DNA of 64,000 nucleotides, from NCBI GenBank assembly GCA_964023275.1, contig OZ029915.1, positions 17,399,775 through 17,463,774 on the forward strand, read 5' to 3'. Of the stretch, positions 39,201 to 53,443 are shown piece by piece; position 1 is the stretch's first letter; each line of letters opens with the position of its first letter. The position numbers and the translations under genes were made by a program. This stretch comes from Norana najaformis (Eukaryota; Annelida; Clitellata; Crassiclitellata; Hormogastridae). The notes under the pieces were generated by a model. The model was not told where the DNA came from. It ran no database searches and worked only from the letters and a program-made list of their open reading frames with translations.

Positions 39201-42200
39201 CACCGGTCAGTATATGGCTAATGATTACGCAGAAACGCAGCAGGGCTACTGGTCTCTTCGTCTGCAGACATTCGAATTAATCCGAGCTTGTTTTCCTTGA
39301 TTAGACCTAGCATGTTTGCTGACCTCAAACCTGAACCCTGCAGTTTGATAAGACATAATTTTATACAGGCCTAGCCATTGGCAGATCCAGATCCAAAAAT
39401 TAAGAAAGGAGGCATAATTTTTACAGTGGTTGAGGTATTTGTTGGCAAAATTTTGACGACCTACCAAGCCATAAAGATTTTTGAGGAACTTCTCAGTTAC
39501 CGGATTTTCGAGCCATTTTCAAAGTTCTGTAGTCCTGCGGCCTTTTGGAGTCGATTTCAAGATTCCAGTTCGCCAAAATTTCTGAATACCTTTTCCTAGT
39601 CATTCTGCTTTTCTTGATTATGCATTTGCTCACCAGTTGCACACATTTCTTCCGACTTCTTCGCTTTACCTCTTCCTCCTTCATTTCCGTCCGCACTATT
39701 ACATAGCTGTTGTTTTAATGTACAGAAACTGGTTTAGGGTGGGTGCCGACTCAAGGGCTTGGCTTATAATCAAATGAGGTCCATGACCGGATTGGCCTCT
39801 GGACCTGTACGCCTCCATTTAACGTTAGCTGTATCAGATTTTTATGTAATTCAATTTCAGATCAAACATGCTTATCCAACGTATCCTGCCTTCTTGTTTC
39901 CTCGACCTCTTTGGCCTCAACTCTCCCTTCCTCCCTCCCTCCCTCCCTCCCTCCCTCCCTCCCTCCCTCCCTCCCTCCCTCCCTCCTTCCCTCCCTCCCT
40001 ACCTCTTCCGTTCATCCTCCCTCCGCGATGTAATTATGATTAGGTCTGCTGCTGCGGTTTGACTTCCGAAGCAGCCAACGACTGATGATGCGCTGTGTAT
40101 TTTCCATGACTCCTCCTCAGCTTAGATTAGACGAGAGCACTGAGGAAATAAGCAAGTCTTTAAAAAGCGGGGACCTGCATTAACCCTGGCTCATACAGTT
40201 AATACAGAATATGAATAGTAGGTGAAATCAACCTACCTGGGCATTTCGCTGAGGTTTACCTTCCTTCCATCTTTGTACCACAATACAAAAGGCTTCGGTG
40301 AACCTGAAGTTCGACACTGGAGCTTGACCTGTGACCCTGGAGGGGTCATTAAATCCGTTGGAAAATGTTCGATCGAAGGAGCTACCTTATCTACAAACAA
40401 GTAGCAAATATCCTGAGTATCGCATACATGGCTAAATTTATTTTTTAAACAGATCAGTAAGTTCATGTTCCTGTTCTTCTAAACCATGTAACTGCGATGC
40501 TTCTATAGCGCCTTTTTATATTACGAACCTCTTGCACATCTGTTCCCATATTTCAATTGTCAAAGCAATTTATTCGAGAAAGCTTTGGCCTGAAATATGC
40601 AAACATTTAAGTGGTCATCTGTATCCATTTGTTGTACTTTACAGCAATGTAGTCATTTGCATATTTTGGTATTTCAGCACATTTCGGCTTTTAACCATTA
40701 AATCACCTCGGCTTATTCAAACTGATGCTCATAATAAATAAGTAATGGCAATCAAACTGCAATAATTTTCCATGAACTGGTCATTCATCTAGCTCTATGA
40801 CAACTTAATATCCCGATCTTCACAGTGCATTCATGGGTCTGTATACTGGTTACGGTGCCTGTGTATCGGTGGCCTAAACACAAACCGCTGGAACAATGGG
40901 TATTGTGTTTATGAGCAGTTGAAATTTAGTGGTGTAACTGACCCACTACCAACAACGGCATCACAAGTTGTTACGAACATCAGCTACAAATAGTAGTAGA
41001 TAAAGAACAGGTTTAACTTCAGCGTTCACAACTAGCCGCTCACAATTGGACCGCTCACAAATTACTGCCAAACAAGGGCTGGTTTAACTTCACTCCCCAG
41101 AAGGCTGCCGCTTAATTTCACCCTAGAATATCTGCCACCTTAAGTTCACCCCAGAAAGACTGCCACTTTAAATTCACCCCAAACTGATTGCCGCTTTCAA
41201 ATCACTGCCAGGTGTCTACTGCTTTTAATTCACAAGTAACTGCCGAATTTCAAGCATTTAAGAGACAAGTGCATTCAGTGAAATGTGATTGACCAAAAGC
41301 AAGTCTATTCAACTACGAGTTTAGGCTTATAATGCAATAAAGTACTGAGCTGTCTTGATGTTCACTCTTGGTTGGCTAGTTTAAAAAACTTCTTCTGAAT
41401 CCTCGAAATGATGGATATGCGTAGGACAGGTATTTGTCGCCCATCGACCGGTAGGTAGTTGACCCCTTTCATGGTTGGCTGACGGTCAGTGCCACTCCAA
41501 AGACTCTCTTCGCCCTTCCTCCGCCGAATCCATGATTTCCCGGCGGAGGCAGCGGACGTATGTCTGTAGGCCTGAGGCTTGACTCGAACTAGAATCCTGT
41601 TCCCCTCTGTAGGTGGTCCATTCCAGACATAGACGATAACATGAGACAGAACCGTCCGATGCGCAGTAAATCCGTGTTGGAAACGAAAAATAATTCCGAT
41701 ACGCAGACTCGGCAACAGTAAAAGTCCACACTGCCAGAATTATGCGCATATTTCACATTTGGACGGTTTAATCCGTCAAAACAACGTGAAGAAATGCCAA
41801 CGACCAATATGGCCGCGAACATGCGCAGAAAGTCTTATTGGCATTACTAAGGCAGATCTACACAAACTACAAATCGTTCAAAACTCTTTCGCCAGAACCA
41901 TAACAAAGACCCCTATATATCATTATACTAGGCCAATATTACATTCATTGCACTGGCTGCCCATTGAACAAAAATTCATTTCAAAAGCTGTCTTATAGCT
42001 CGCAAGGTACTACACTTAAATCAGCCGACATATCTGTTTTCCATGCTCACCCCTTATTGCACTCGGTCAATGGAGACTGACATTACTCTTGCGGTGCCTT
42101 ATACGCTTCATGGTAGTTGGTCCAAAGCTTGGAAGTCACTGCGCAGTTCAATTCGTTCTGCAATGTCTTTGATGTCATTCAGGTCTAAACTTAAGACACA

Positions 42201-42833
42201 TCTCTTCCAACTTACTTACGCACTATAACCTGGCTTCTCGTTTCTCTGACCTATAGGAATTCGACCCAGCTTCTCCAACGGCTTATGATTTTTGACTGCG
42301 ATTTTGACTTGAAACAACATCGATTGAAGCCTTGGGCATTATGATAACGGCGGCGCTAAAGAAGTCTTTAGTTTAGAATCACCAATGCACTCATGACTAG
42401 TCTAACGATGATAGTGCTCATTCAAATCATCAAATCATGGGGGTGAGGTAAAAAGTCAATCAAAATGCAAATAAGATCCAAATATGTGATGTGACACAAC
42501 TTTGTATATACGGTGTCTCGGAAATGCATCACCAACGAGGACACTCTGCGTTATGACTATGAAGCCATCAAATATTAATATTACTGAAATAATAACAATG
42601 AGCACAATAATATTATTTAAATAACAATAGTTTATTATTATTTTTTTACCCGAGGTATTTATGATTCCTCAGGATTTCAGAAATTAATGACTGCTTTGTT
42701 CTGGGATGGCCAATCTTCAGTGATATCGTGCACGATGTCAAAAGTGCTGTGAAAAGCAATTGCGTTAAAATGTTGGATGGCCATTGATAAGCGTTGGAAG
42801 AGAAAAGTGGTTTCCCTTTTGTCGTCTGTTACC

Positions 42834-42882
<49 letters not shown>

Positions 42883-45800
42883 GAGTTTACTGAGTGGTAT
42901 CAAGTTCAAGGGCCTATGTGTAATTATTTGTTTGATATATCAAGCGGTACAATTTCATATGATATTATAATGTAAATTGTTATTATTATTATTATTATTA
43001 TTTTAATATCTTTCATGGGAGGCAAATCTCGCACTCGGTTGGCGGTGAAGTTAAACCTGCTCTTACTTGGAAGTAAAGTTAAACATGTCCTTGTTTTGGA
43101 GTGAAGTAGACCTTTCTATACCTTACTACTGACAGGTTCGCATGGAACCAGCGCATCTGTGACATTGTGTAGTCCTGAGCCAGTACAGACCCAAGATTAA
43201 GTGGGACCAAAACGGCCGTGTTCCGCTTTTGATTTGGACTGGGCATGCCATTTGGTCGGCCCATAAATTGGTTTGGAGTGTTGCCTACTAAAATAAGGTC
43301 ATCAAAAATTGTGAGAAGCTAAAAAAGGTAACAAAATATGGAAGATTATTTAGAAGTCATCAGGATTCCTTTAGAAAACCATAAAAATCTGAGAAAAGAA
43401 GAAACACCATAGAAAAGGTCATAAAACTGTGCTGAGGCAAAGAAGGTCATAATTAATTACTAAGTTATTGGTCAGCATCAAATGTGACGACACAAAATGC
43501 CCTGGAAAAGTTGTGATAACTAAAAAAACAGGTCCGGTATTCATGACCGTGAGACTCGTCCACTGCAGGCTCAAGGGTCTAGAAGTAGGAAATGAGCACC
43601 TTCTTTGTGGGATTTGCAAGCATTACTACTGTCGATTGCAGCTTCCAATCGAAGCTGCAATCGAGAATCGGAAACCCTCGGAGAAATCCAGTGGCACCCG
43701 TCGCAGACAAATAGATGGTTTCAGGAACTGATGCTGATGATGATGATTTTGCTGGTGGCGTTAAGGGACGCTCAGAATTTCAAAACTTAGAATCATCTAA
43801 CGACAAATTCCGAGAGCCCACACTGTTTTGGTACAAAGTGCAGTAAAGTCAAAATGTCCGATCATAGGGTGTAATAGTTGTTGGCCTGAGAGACGAGCAT
43901 TGAAGATTGAACATTGGCCCATCGACTGAAATGTAAAACCTTCAAGGAAAACACATGTTTTAAAGTGAATTCTCTGCTCAATATGTTGTCAGTACAGTAA
44001 CTGAGTGCCATGCTGTTATTTGGGGGTCTTTTGGGCTCTCACCAAACAACCCCAGCAGCATCTGAAGGACATATGGAGCCCATATGATTCCATATATAGG
44101 ATATGTGAAGGAGTCCATATGGGAATATTGTCATTTGGGCTTCATACACCATAGACCCGTTATATAGCGCGCTCCGATATGACGCAAATATGGTTATAAC
44201 GCGGTCACTGTCAGAGATTCGAATTTTTTCTATGAGAAACATTAATTTCTACCACAATAGTCCTACTTGCTAGCGTTCAATTGTTCTCGCTGTAATAAAT
44301 GCACTATTGTATAATGACTTTGTTGACATTTTCATATGCTGTTTTAAAGTATTTTTATGTCTTCTCTTTCTTTGTAAACGATAGTACATGTGTTAATATA
44401 TTTCTGCATTTGATAACGGAAGCTATGACGCAATGGTATCTCGCAGTAAAGATTGTACGGACGTAAGACACTAAACGCAATAATGGGCTCTCTCATTATT
44501 ACTCGTAGGCCTATAAGCACAGCTCGTTCTGCTAAGAACAAATCAGACACTATTTTACGCCACTGGGTGCAACTCGTTTTCACAGCCGCAGGCGAACACA
44601 TTAACTTAGAAGATTGCCACTCATTCGTAGTAACCGGCAAAAGCAATATTTGCCCAAATAATTCGGCCGTTCTAGAACGTTTTCAATGCGCGCGCGCACA
44701 CACACACACTCACACACACACACATATATATATATGTATATTATAAGTTAACTATAACTCATTTTGCGTCTTTTTGAAGAAAATATTTCTAACTTTCATA
44801 TTTCTCAAATGCGATATTTGATATAACGCGGTAGCGGATTTCGACTGCAAATTTCGCATTTTAACGGGTTGTTGGTCGACGTCCTGCATGTGACGCGCGG
44901 CTGTTGAGGAAGTCTTTGTCATTTGTAATTTATGTACAGTTGTTCTAGAGATACCAATCAGAAATGGCTTAAAGTAGTCGACCAGAAACCAGGACACTAG
45001 ATAATAAAACCAAGACTGTGAGATATAAAAATCCCGTAGGCGAAAATAAACTGATTTACATGTAGCCTGAATACCACAAAGAATATGGTGGATTCAATTA
45101 TTTCTTCTAGAATACGCGCAGACCTAGTATGACCACACATCGATTTCATTAATGAACAAAAGTAATCCAAATGACCAGTAATGGGCAGGAGGTACACCTA
45201 TGTTTCATAGATTACAGCAAAGCCTTTGATTGTATGAATCATTCACTAATGTGGAAAACCTTAGAAGAGATGGGAATACCAAGGCATCTCATCATGCTTC
45301 TCAAGAGCCTATACGAGAATCAAGAGGCAGTAATCAGGACGAAACATGGAGACACTGAGAAAATTAGAATCGGGAAGGGGGTGAGACAGGGTTGCATACT
45401 ATCTCCGACTCTGTTCAACCTGTATGCAGAAAGAATAATGCGGATGGCGGAATTGGATGGGACGGAGGAAGGAGTGAGGATAGCAGGGAGGATATTAAAC
45501 AACTTAAGATACGCAGATGATACAACACTTATGGCAGGGAAAAAGGATGATCTTGTTGAACTTATACGTCGACTAAAGAGGGAAAGTGAAAAGGCAGGGC
45601 TATACTTCAACATCAAAAAGACTAAGATCATGACGACGGCAGAATGGGATACTTTCGAGATGGATGGAGAAAACATAGAGGTTGTAACAAGTTTCTCATT
45701 TCTGGGATCATTAATAGAGAGACAGGGCAGGTGCGATGGAGAGGTGAGAAGGAGAATCGCACTAGGCAAAACTGCAATGCAAGAAATGGAAAAGATATGG

Positions 45801-48328
45801 AAGGACAGACACGTGAGCATGAAGACAAAGACAGGACTTGTCAAAGCTATGATCTTCCCCATAATATTATATGGAAGCGAGGCATGGACAAAAACGAAAG
45901 GCTTGGAGGATAAAATCGCGGCGTGTGAAATGTGGATATGGAGGAAACTCCTGAGGGTATCGTGGAGGGAAAAGAGAACAAATGAGTCAGTACTACAGGA
46001 GATTGGTGATCTGAGAGGTGATCTGACTTTGAATCAAAGAGCCAGCAGGCAGAAGATGATGTACTTTGGACATGTGATGCGCGCTGATGGACTGGAGAAA
46101 GCGATGATGTTGGCATGTGGAGAGGGGACGGGGAGAAGAGGACGACCGAGAACTAGATGGATGGAGGAGGTGCAGAGAAGGACGGCGATGAATCTTGCGC
46201 AGCTGAGGGATGTGGCAATGGACAGAAGAGAATGGAGAAGGCTGGTCATGGCGGTCGCTAGGGTTCCAGGAACCGACGGCACAAGGTGACAAGGTGAATC
46301 CACTCATATTTCAGACTTTGCTGACAGCTTTCAAAGAAGAGGAAGTCAGACTGGGAACGGCTCATGCACAGTTAATATCAAGCCATCACGGAATGCAAGT
46401 AGACCTACGTGTTAAGCGGTACGACGTAGAAATGTCAAAGAAAATTAGCAACTGGGCGTCTTCAGCGTAAAAGTGGCATTCAAAGATCAATTGGCGAACA
46501 TTGGATCCAGTGGTGATGTATACAGTTTAGACAGCAGTAACCCAAATGTAGAACCCTGCGGAGGAGAATTAATTAGCAACTGTTCTGGTTTTTAGTTACT
46601 GGCATAATTAGCAACTGAAATAATTAGCAACTGAAATAATTAGCAACTGGTAAGGTTTCTCCCGACTCGATTACTGAAACTCACTTCTCATTGGGATTGC
46701 TAACACAGATTTGCACAGACTATAAATAGTTCAAAATTTTCAAGATACAGCCCTAATAAAAACCACTAAGAATCAACATATACCAATATTGCATTCGTTA
46801 CACGGGTTGCCGTCGAGCAAAGATATCAGTTTAAAATCTGCCTTATAATTTACAAGGCATCACATCTAAATCACCCGACCTACTGCGCTCTTTACTCACC
46901 TCTCATATCGGCAAATATTACACTAAATCAAGGAATACTGTGCCTCGCACTAGAACAGTGTTGAACCCTCGGAGATTCTGGGTGGCCGGTCCAAAGCTTT
47001 AGAATTCACTGCCCAGTTCTGTGCGTTCTGTCATTTCTCGATTGTTATTCCGAACTAAACTCTCGAACTTAAATCTCGTCTGTTTCAGCTTGCTTAGACA
47101 AGGGACCTTAACTTCTGGTTTCTCTGACTTACCGGATTTTGATCGGGCTTCTCTGAAGGGTTTTGATATCGACTACAGTTCATTTGAAGCGATCACTTGA
47201 TGCTTTAGGTATTATCGTAATGCTTTATATGAGCCATTATATTAGACAAGTAACTTAAAATGTCTAAAAGAGTGAATTAGTGAACGAGAACACGAATGGG
47301 CGGACGAGTGAGGCAGTTGGGTGGGTGGTGGCAATGCAGCGCTGAACAGAACCCAGTGGTAGTAGGGTAGATTGTGCTTCGTTTCGTCCAGATTTTGCTT
47401 GGTCTCGAAAATCACGAGGTCAGTCATTAGGTGACCCATGAAACATATATGCAGCCAAGTGAACTTTCGCACAGTCGCTTCTCCCTGCCTCTTTTTACCT
47501 CATGTGTATGTAAGTGTCAGTCTGTTTGTCTATCTGTATGTCTGTCCAGCTGTCTGTATAACTATCTGTCTGTTTATCTCTTTGTTGGTCTGTCCACTTG
47601 TCTGTATGTCTATCTCTCTATCTGCTTGTGTGTAGGTTTGTCTGTCTTTCTCTCCCCTGTCTATTCGTCTGCCTCTCTATCTCCTGTCGGTCGCTTCGTC
47701 TGTCTGTTCGTCTGTACATTTGTCTCTCCATCTATCTACCTCTTCATCTGTCTGTCTGTCTTTCTGACTCTTATCCCCATCTTTCTGTCTGTCTGTCTGT
47801 CTGTCTGGCCAGTAGTAATATCTCAGTGCAACCTTTATCTTCAGTATAATATGAACAGGTAGCGAAGATTTATCCACTGACTTCCCTGCCTGCACAAGTG
47901 CTTATCATCCGGTCATGCTGCTGCTGCTGCTGCTGTTGGCACTACTGATGCTGATGCTGCCTGCTGTTCTAGGCCAGTGCATCTGTCCGACCTTATAATA
48001 GTGTACTGCGTGCCCGATAATAATTTCAGCGTAAGTATTTCTGCTATACGAAGGATACGTTGAACAGAGATTGAGCCAGCTGGTATTCTGCTGTATCCCC
48101 CCTCGAGGGTACACGTGATGATCTAATTGAAGAGTACAGGAGGAGTTGTCTGCTACATCTTCTAGATCGACTCTAATATTCTGATGTAGCAGCCGTCAGG
48201 TTGAGTGGGTAGCATGCTTGTAATGATGGCATGCTACCCACTCAGCCTGAAGCCACTGCTGCAGACAAGGAAATAAATTCAAAAGGTACGAAAATTTAAC
48301 ACCCCAATAGACTCGTCTGTGTCACTGT

Positions 48329-48359
<31 letters not shown>

Positions 48360-48744
48360 TTATATAATGGCTTATTATATGACAACAGTATGGTCATGTA
48401 ATGTAAACATAATTGCGATGAATGTTCTTATTACGTCGCAAATACGACTCATCACCAAATAATATATTTATTAGGCTTATATAAAGATCTTGGACATGTG
48501 TTATGTCTCACATATAAATACATATATACTACATACACATACACGGTGGCCATAGGCGCATGCATGAATTTTTGCAGTGGGGCAAACCATGTATTACAAA
48601 AAGCAGGTGCATCATTAAATGGATAAGCGTTTTCGGAAGGAAACAGGAAGGTATGAATTTTAATATAATGATAATAATAGGCGAGGCCTCATTTTTTTGC
48701 TCCTATGCTAATTTTTTTACCTGAGGGATTACATGTACATTGGG

Positions 48745-48786
<42 letters not shown>

Positions 48787-49133
48787 GTCTCTTTTATAAC
48801 GCCGGTGTATAATGCACAAGGCATTATCAGTTGGTGCACCAAAACCAAGTCGTAATCGGCTGACTAATAGAGCGATGAGCAGGTCCACTGAGACGAAGGC
48901 AGCCTTTGACAGTCATCTGCCCGGAAGTTTTGATTCTTTTACTGAATTTCCGACGTAGATGCGTCAGAAAACTAAGACTAAAGAATCAAAATCAATAAGA
49001 AATCTAACTGCCGTATTAATTGATTATGATCGAGTTTTGATTAAAAATATATGTATAACCAATTGGAGGATTTTGTGTATCGACATAAGAATATTTAAAC
49101 CATTTGTGTAAACCTTACGTCGGTGGAAAGATC

Positions 49134-49164
<31 letters not shown>

Positions 49165-52100
49165 GACTGGTCACCAGACATATTGTGTCAAGTTGCAAAG
49201 ACCTCGTACCGCTGGCTGCCTCTTGTACTTAGTCAATACAGAGTGCTTCTTTCTTGTTCATCTTAAATACAAACATTTTTGTTGTACAATTACAAAACCG
49301 TGTGCACATTTACAGTTACAAATGTTTCTTAACATGTGGTATCTCGTACGACACTGTGGTCTAATCGGTAGACCACTTGGCCTGTAGTCTAACGATAGAT
49401 GGACACTTAAAGCCTTTATTCCCATCTTCTATTTGTAATCACAGATTTGTACAGCGTCTCATCGAGAGAGACGCTTTTCAGGCGCTATCTGCTGTAGAAA
49501 TAGGCCGCGCGTTTATTAAGTCGTCCCTCCAACACCCACACGCCGTCTATCAAGCAATTCTTTACTTATCATGCTTTTACCCCATCCAGAAAAATACGCG
49601 CTAAAATGTTTTTCCTTCCGGGTCAAAAGTATGTTCCGAAGCCAATAACTAGTTCATATTGTCTCTGTCTTCTTCTTGTTCGTAATACTGGATTTTCGTC
49701 TCTGTTGGACCTTTAGCCAAGAAACTCCTATAATACAACCTTATATGTTTTGATGTGTCATGCTGCAGAGGTTGAGTCGGGCAGCAGAGTGCTTCAGCGC
49801 TCGGCAACATTGTAACATATCATCACCTCAGTCATTTGCTGGATGCGATCTTTCGCTGGACAACATCATTAGATTTCCGCTGCATAGAATTAGATTACCT
49901 CTAATCATCAATCATTCTTACGCTGCATATATTCTCTTATATGCACGCTTGGATAATTATATGAGTCATTCGACGGACATTTTGCAATATGCTGCACAAA
50001 AAGTTTTCATTAAACCAGACAATTTTTAAAACTAGCTTGCTGCTTCAAATGATTCAGAAATAAGTACTTTATAAACGCAGGATGCATATATTTACTGCTA
50101 CTCATATCAAGCTCCACAATCAAATCATGCGCTATGTAAATTGTCAACACCGTAACTGGTCGCATCTTGCTTAGGTTGCCAGAAAATGGATTCTTTCAAC
50201 AAAACAACGTATAGAACTTAACCAATTATATATCATTTCATAAAATATTCATTAAACATACGTCCATGTGATAAACTAATGTTTCTAGAGTATGGTTAGC
50301 CAGAAATCCTCAGTAATGTAAGCGTACTTAGGAGTTCAAGCCATCGCTATAAGTGTGCTACGGTGATGACGTAGCGTTTTGATGCTGACTGTATTTACCA
50401 CAGAGCATGCAAAGTTCAAATGAAGCTTTGCGTTTGTTTATAATTTGTCAACGCGGTTTCCACAGTATAACATTTACAAGGAAGATATTTTACAATTTGA
50501 CATCCCATATATTTTTCACTCGGTAACTGTTACAAAATACATACTTTGAGCGCATGTGAATAAGCTTGGTCCCCACGGCGCGGCTTTCGTTAGGCGTTGT
50601 AGAAATCTTGGAATTACGATTACGATCAATAGGTGAAATAAAAATACTGAAGGTTGCATGATGCTGGAGATTATCAACACCGTAACAGTCAGCACCATAA
50701 GATAAAGTGTGCTACGGTGGTGACGTAGCGTTTTGGTGCTGACTGTATTTACCATAGAGCATGTAGAGTTCAAATGAGACTTTGTGTTGGTGTTTCCTGG
50801 GCTTATGGGCCGAGCTGCTACTGCAATGCACAGTCTGCGGATTCAGCAACTTTTGGCAATCTTTTGTTTCAGTCTATAAACATATGATCAAAGAAGCTGC
50901 AATTTGTCTAAATTATATTTTAATGCATTCTGTCAGACAATGAATCATGCCAGTTTCAGTGGCTCTGTTTACAATGTCTATTTACAGCTTCTTGTTTACA
51001 AAGATCCTTCCTTGGTCATAGTTAACAGCGTCAGTCATACTGCACAGTCCCACACAAAATATGACCAAAAAAACATGCACGAAGCACGGTTTTTCGGAAG
51101 CTGTAGAAGACTCGGACATCCGGCATTATCCCGGCTCAGTTCGTCTTCTCCGTCAGTGGAATATACCAGAGCAAAGGGAATTGACTGGATTTGGATTGTC
51201 TCTCTACCTCCCCAGACATGAGAAATCCAGTCGACAGCTGCAGTGCCACCTGTCCGTAAATTTAATATATGCTGCAAAAGAGTCTGCAGAAATGTTGATG
51301 ACTTGAAATGGTGTGTTGCACGACTAAGCGCCTAAGTCCCGACGAATAAGATTTTAAAGACAAGAAGCGCAATTTCCCCCCGAATGCACGGATGTGCCTG
51401 TATGCCTCACGCTCTGAACCGTGCCGATGTCCTGCAATAATGGGGGGCTACAGATATCATCAACGATGATGATGATGACCACCTCTTCTACTGTATTCAG
51501 CAGCAGTAGCAAGAGTAACGCTGATGGTCGGTCTGTCTCCCATCTTCGTCATCTAGCAATGCACAGGCCGCTGGAAATTTCCAGGAAATTTACAAAAATC
51601 GACAGCAGAAGTAACTCTCACGAATATTTTTTAAAGCTGAGAAGCTCCATATTTTAGGTATAAGATTGAGAAATTTTCGGGCTATATAAGGATCAGTCGT
51701 TCTATTAAAACAAGATACCGGGTATATCTAGAAAAGGACGGGAATTACATGGGTTAATTTGTAATTTAAAATGTATCTTACTAATCTAATTTTGTACAGG
51801 GTAATGTTTGCCAGTAGCGGACTAAAAGCGACCTCCAGACAATAATTGCACTGGTGACTAGACCAAGCAAAGCATCGACACAGCGAGCCGCCCACTCTTC
51901 GTCACCGTCACCAGCACATGATACACGAAGCACAGACTAACTGTGATGTCAGGGTAAATGAACAGCCAGACGAGAAAATGATTGTCCGCCTCGCCTTCAG
52001 CAAAAGATGTTCTGCTTTGTTTGAGCAATGAGACTGGACCAACGCACACTTTGCATATCTGAACGAACAGATTTGCACAAAATGAGTAGAACATGTAGAG

Positions 52101-53347
52101 CGATATGCATTATCTTTTCGTGACCTCTAACAGAACCAGTTACTCAATTGGCATCAGCCACATCTCATATAAATGCAAGCGTTTACTAACTTACTTTTGT
52201 ACGCTACGTATAAATGCATATATATGGCATCATATTTTTTAAAGAAGAATAAGAAGAGGAAAAGGAGATAGTGAAAGAAGAAGAAGAAAGAAGACAAAAA
52301 GAAGAAGAACGCCGCTGAATCGCTATATAAGTTGACCAATGCAATACAGGAGAGTACGATGTGTGTGTTCCTTGTCAGGGAAAGTCTTCGCCTGCAGTTG
52401 AATAGGAGTTTAGACGGGATGTTTATTTCATTAATAAGTCCATTAGCTTGTAAGGCGTTCGACCCCTGCGAAGGCTCCCTCCACTCCATCCAAGATCCGC
52501 TCCACGATAGGGTTTGGTAACACGAACCCCGATCCTCCAGGGTCAGGCATACTCACCCTCCTGACATCCACTAGGCGGCTGAGGCTCGATGATAGAAACC
52601 CCTCGGGTCAGGATTTATGGTTCAATCTGTGTCGGCAGCAGCAGCAGCAGCAGCAGCCTGCGACTACTCAGCCCGCCAAGGTCAATTAACCCGGGGTGAA
52701 ACTATATTCCGACCATCGCACCATATATAGCCTAAACAGCGCCGATTAGGGGTTAGGGATAAACCGTCTAACGTTGCGTGCCAGGGAGTGCCAAGGTTTC
52801 TATACATCGCTGCAACAACCCTCAACCTCTCCAGCCCTTGCCCCCAAATTACCCTGAAGACGCTGCTGCTGCTGCGCTGAGTTTGACGACGAAAGCGACG
52901 ACTAGATCGCCGATTATACGGCTTGTCTGTTGTCGGTGCCCAGGGAAGCTGAGAGAGATAGGAGGGAGGAGGGAGGAAAAGATGGAGAGAGGAAAGAGGA
53001 AATTAGGAAAAGAGGGAAAAGGGAAGAGGGAGATCGAGAGGGAGAAAGGGAGAGAGAGAGCTTCAGATAAGGATGGACCGCAATAAAAGGCCCCTCTCAT
53101 TCACGCACATAGAGGCAGAGAAAAAGGAGGGAGGGAAAGGGGGAGCGCAAAAGGACGAGTGTTTGAAATGCATACTGCTGTGTATAGCCAGGTACAAGAC
53201 ACTTCATAGGAGCGTCCTAAGAGGAGAGCGTATCATGCACAGTCAAGTGCACACATGTACATGACACTGGACCCTGTTTGATATACGATTTAAAGATTGA
53301 CTGCGCCGTGCTGCTCGACTGTACACAACTGCGGTTTTCATTATTGC

Positions 53348-53443
<96 letters not shown>

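Noticed and set aside
45320-45862. 180-codon minus-strand frame
   Set aside because: Antisense of the RTE reverse transcriptase, which has all expected motifs on the plus strand.
52440-52700. GC-rich stretch that might be a host exon
   Set aside because: No conserved protein frame or splice pattern could be defended; left as intronic.
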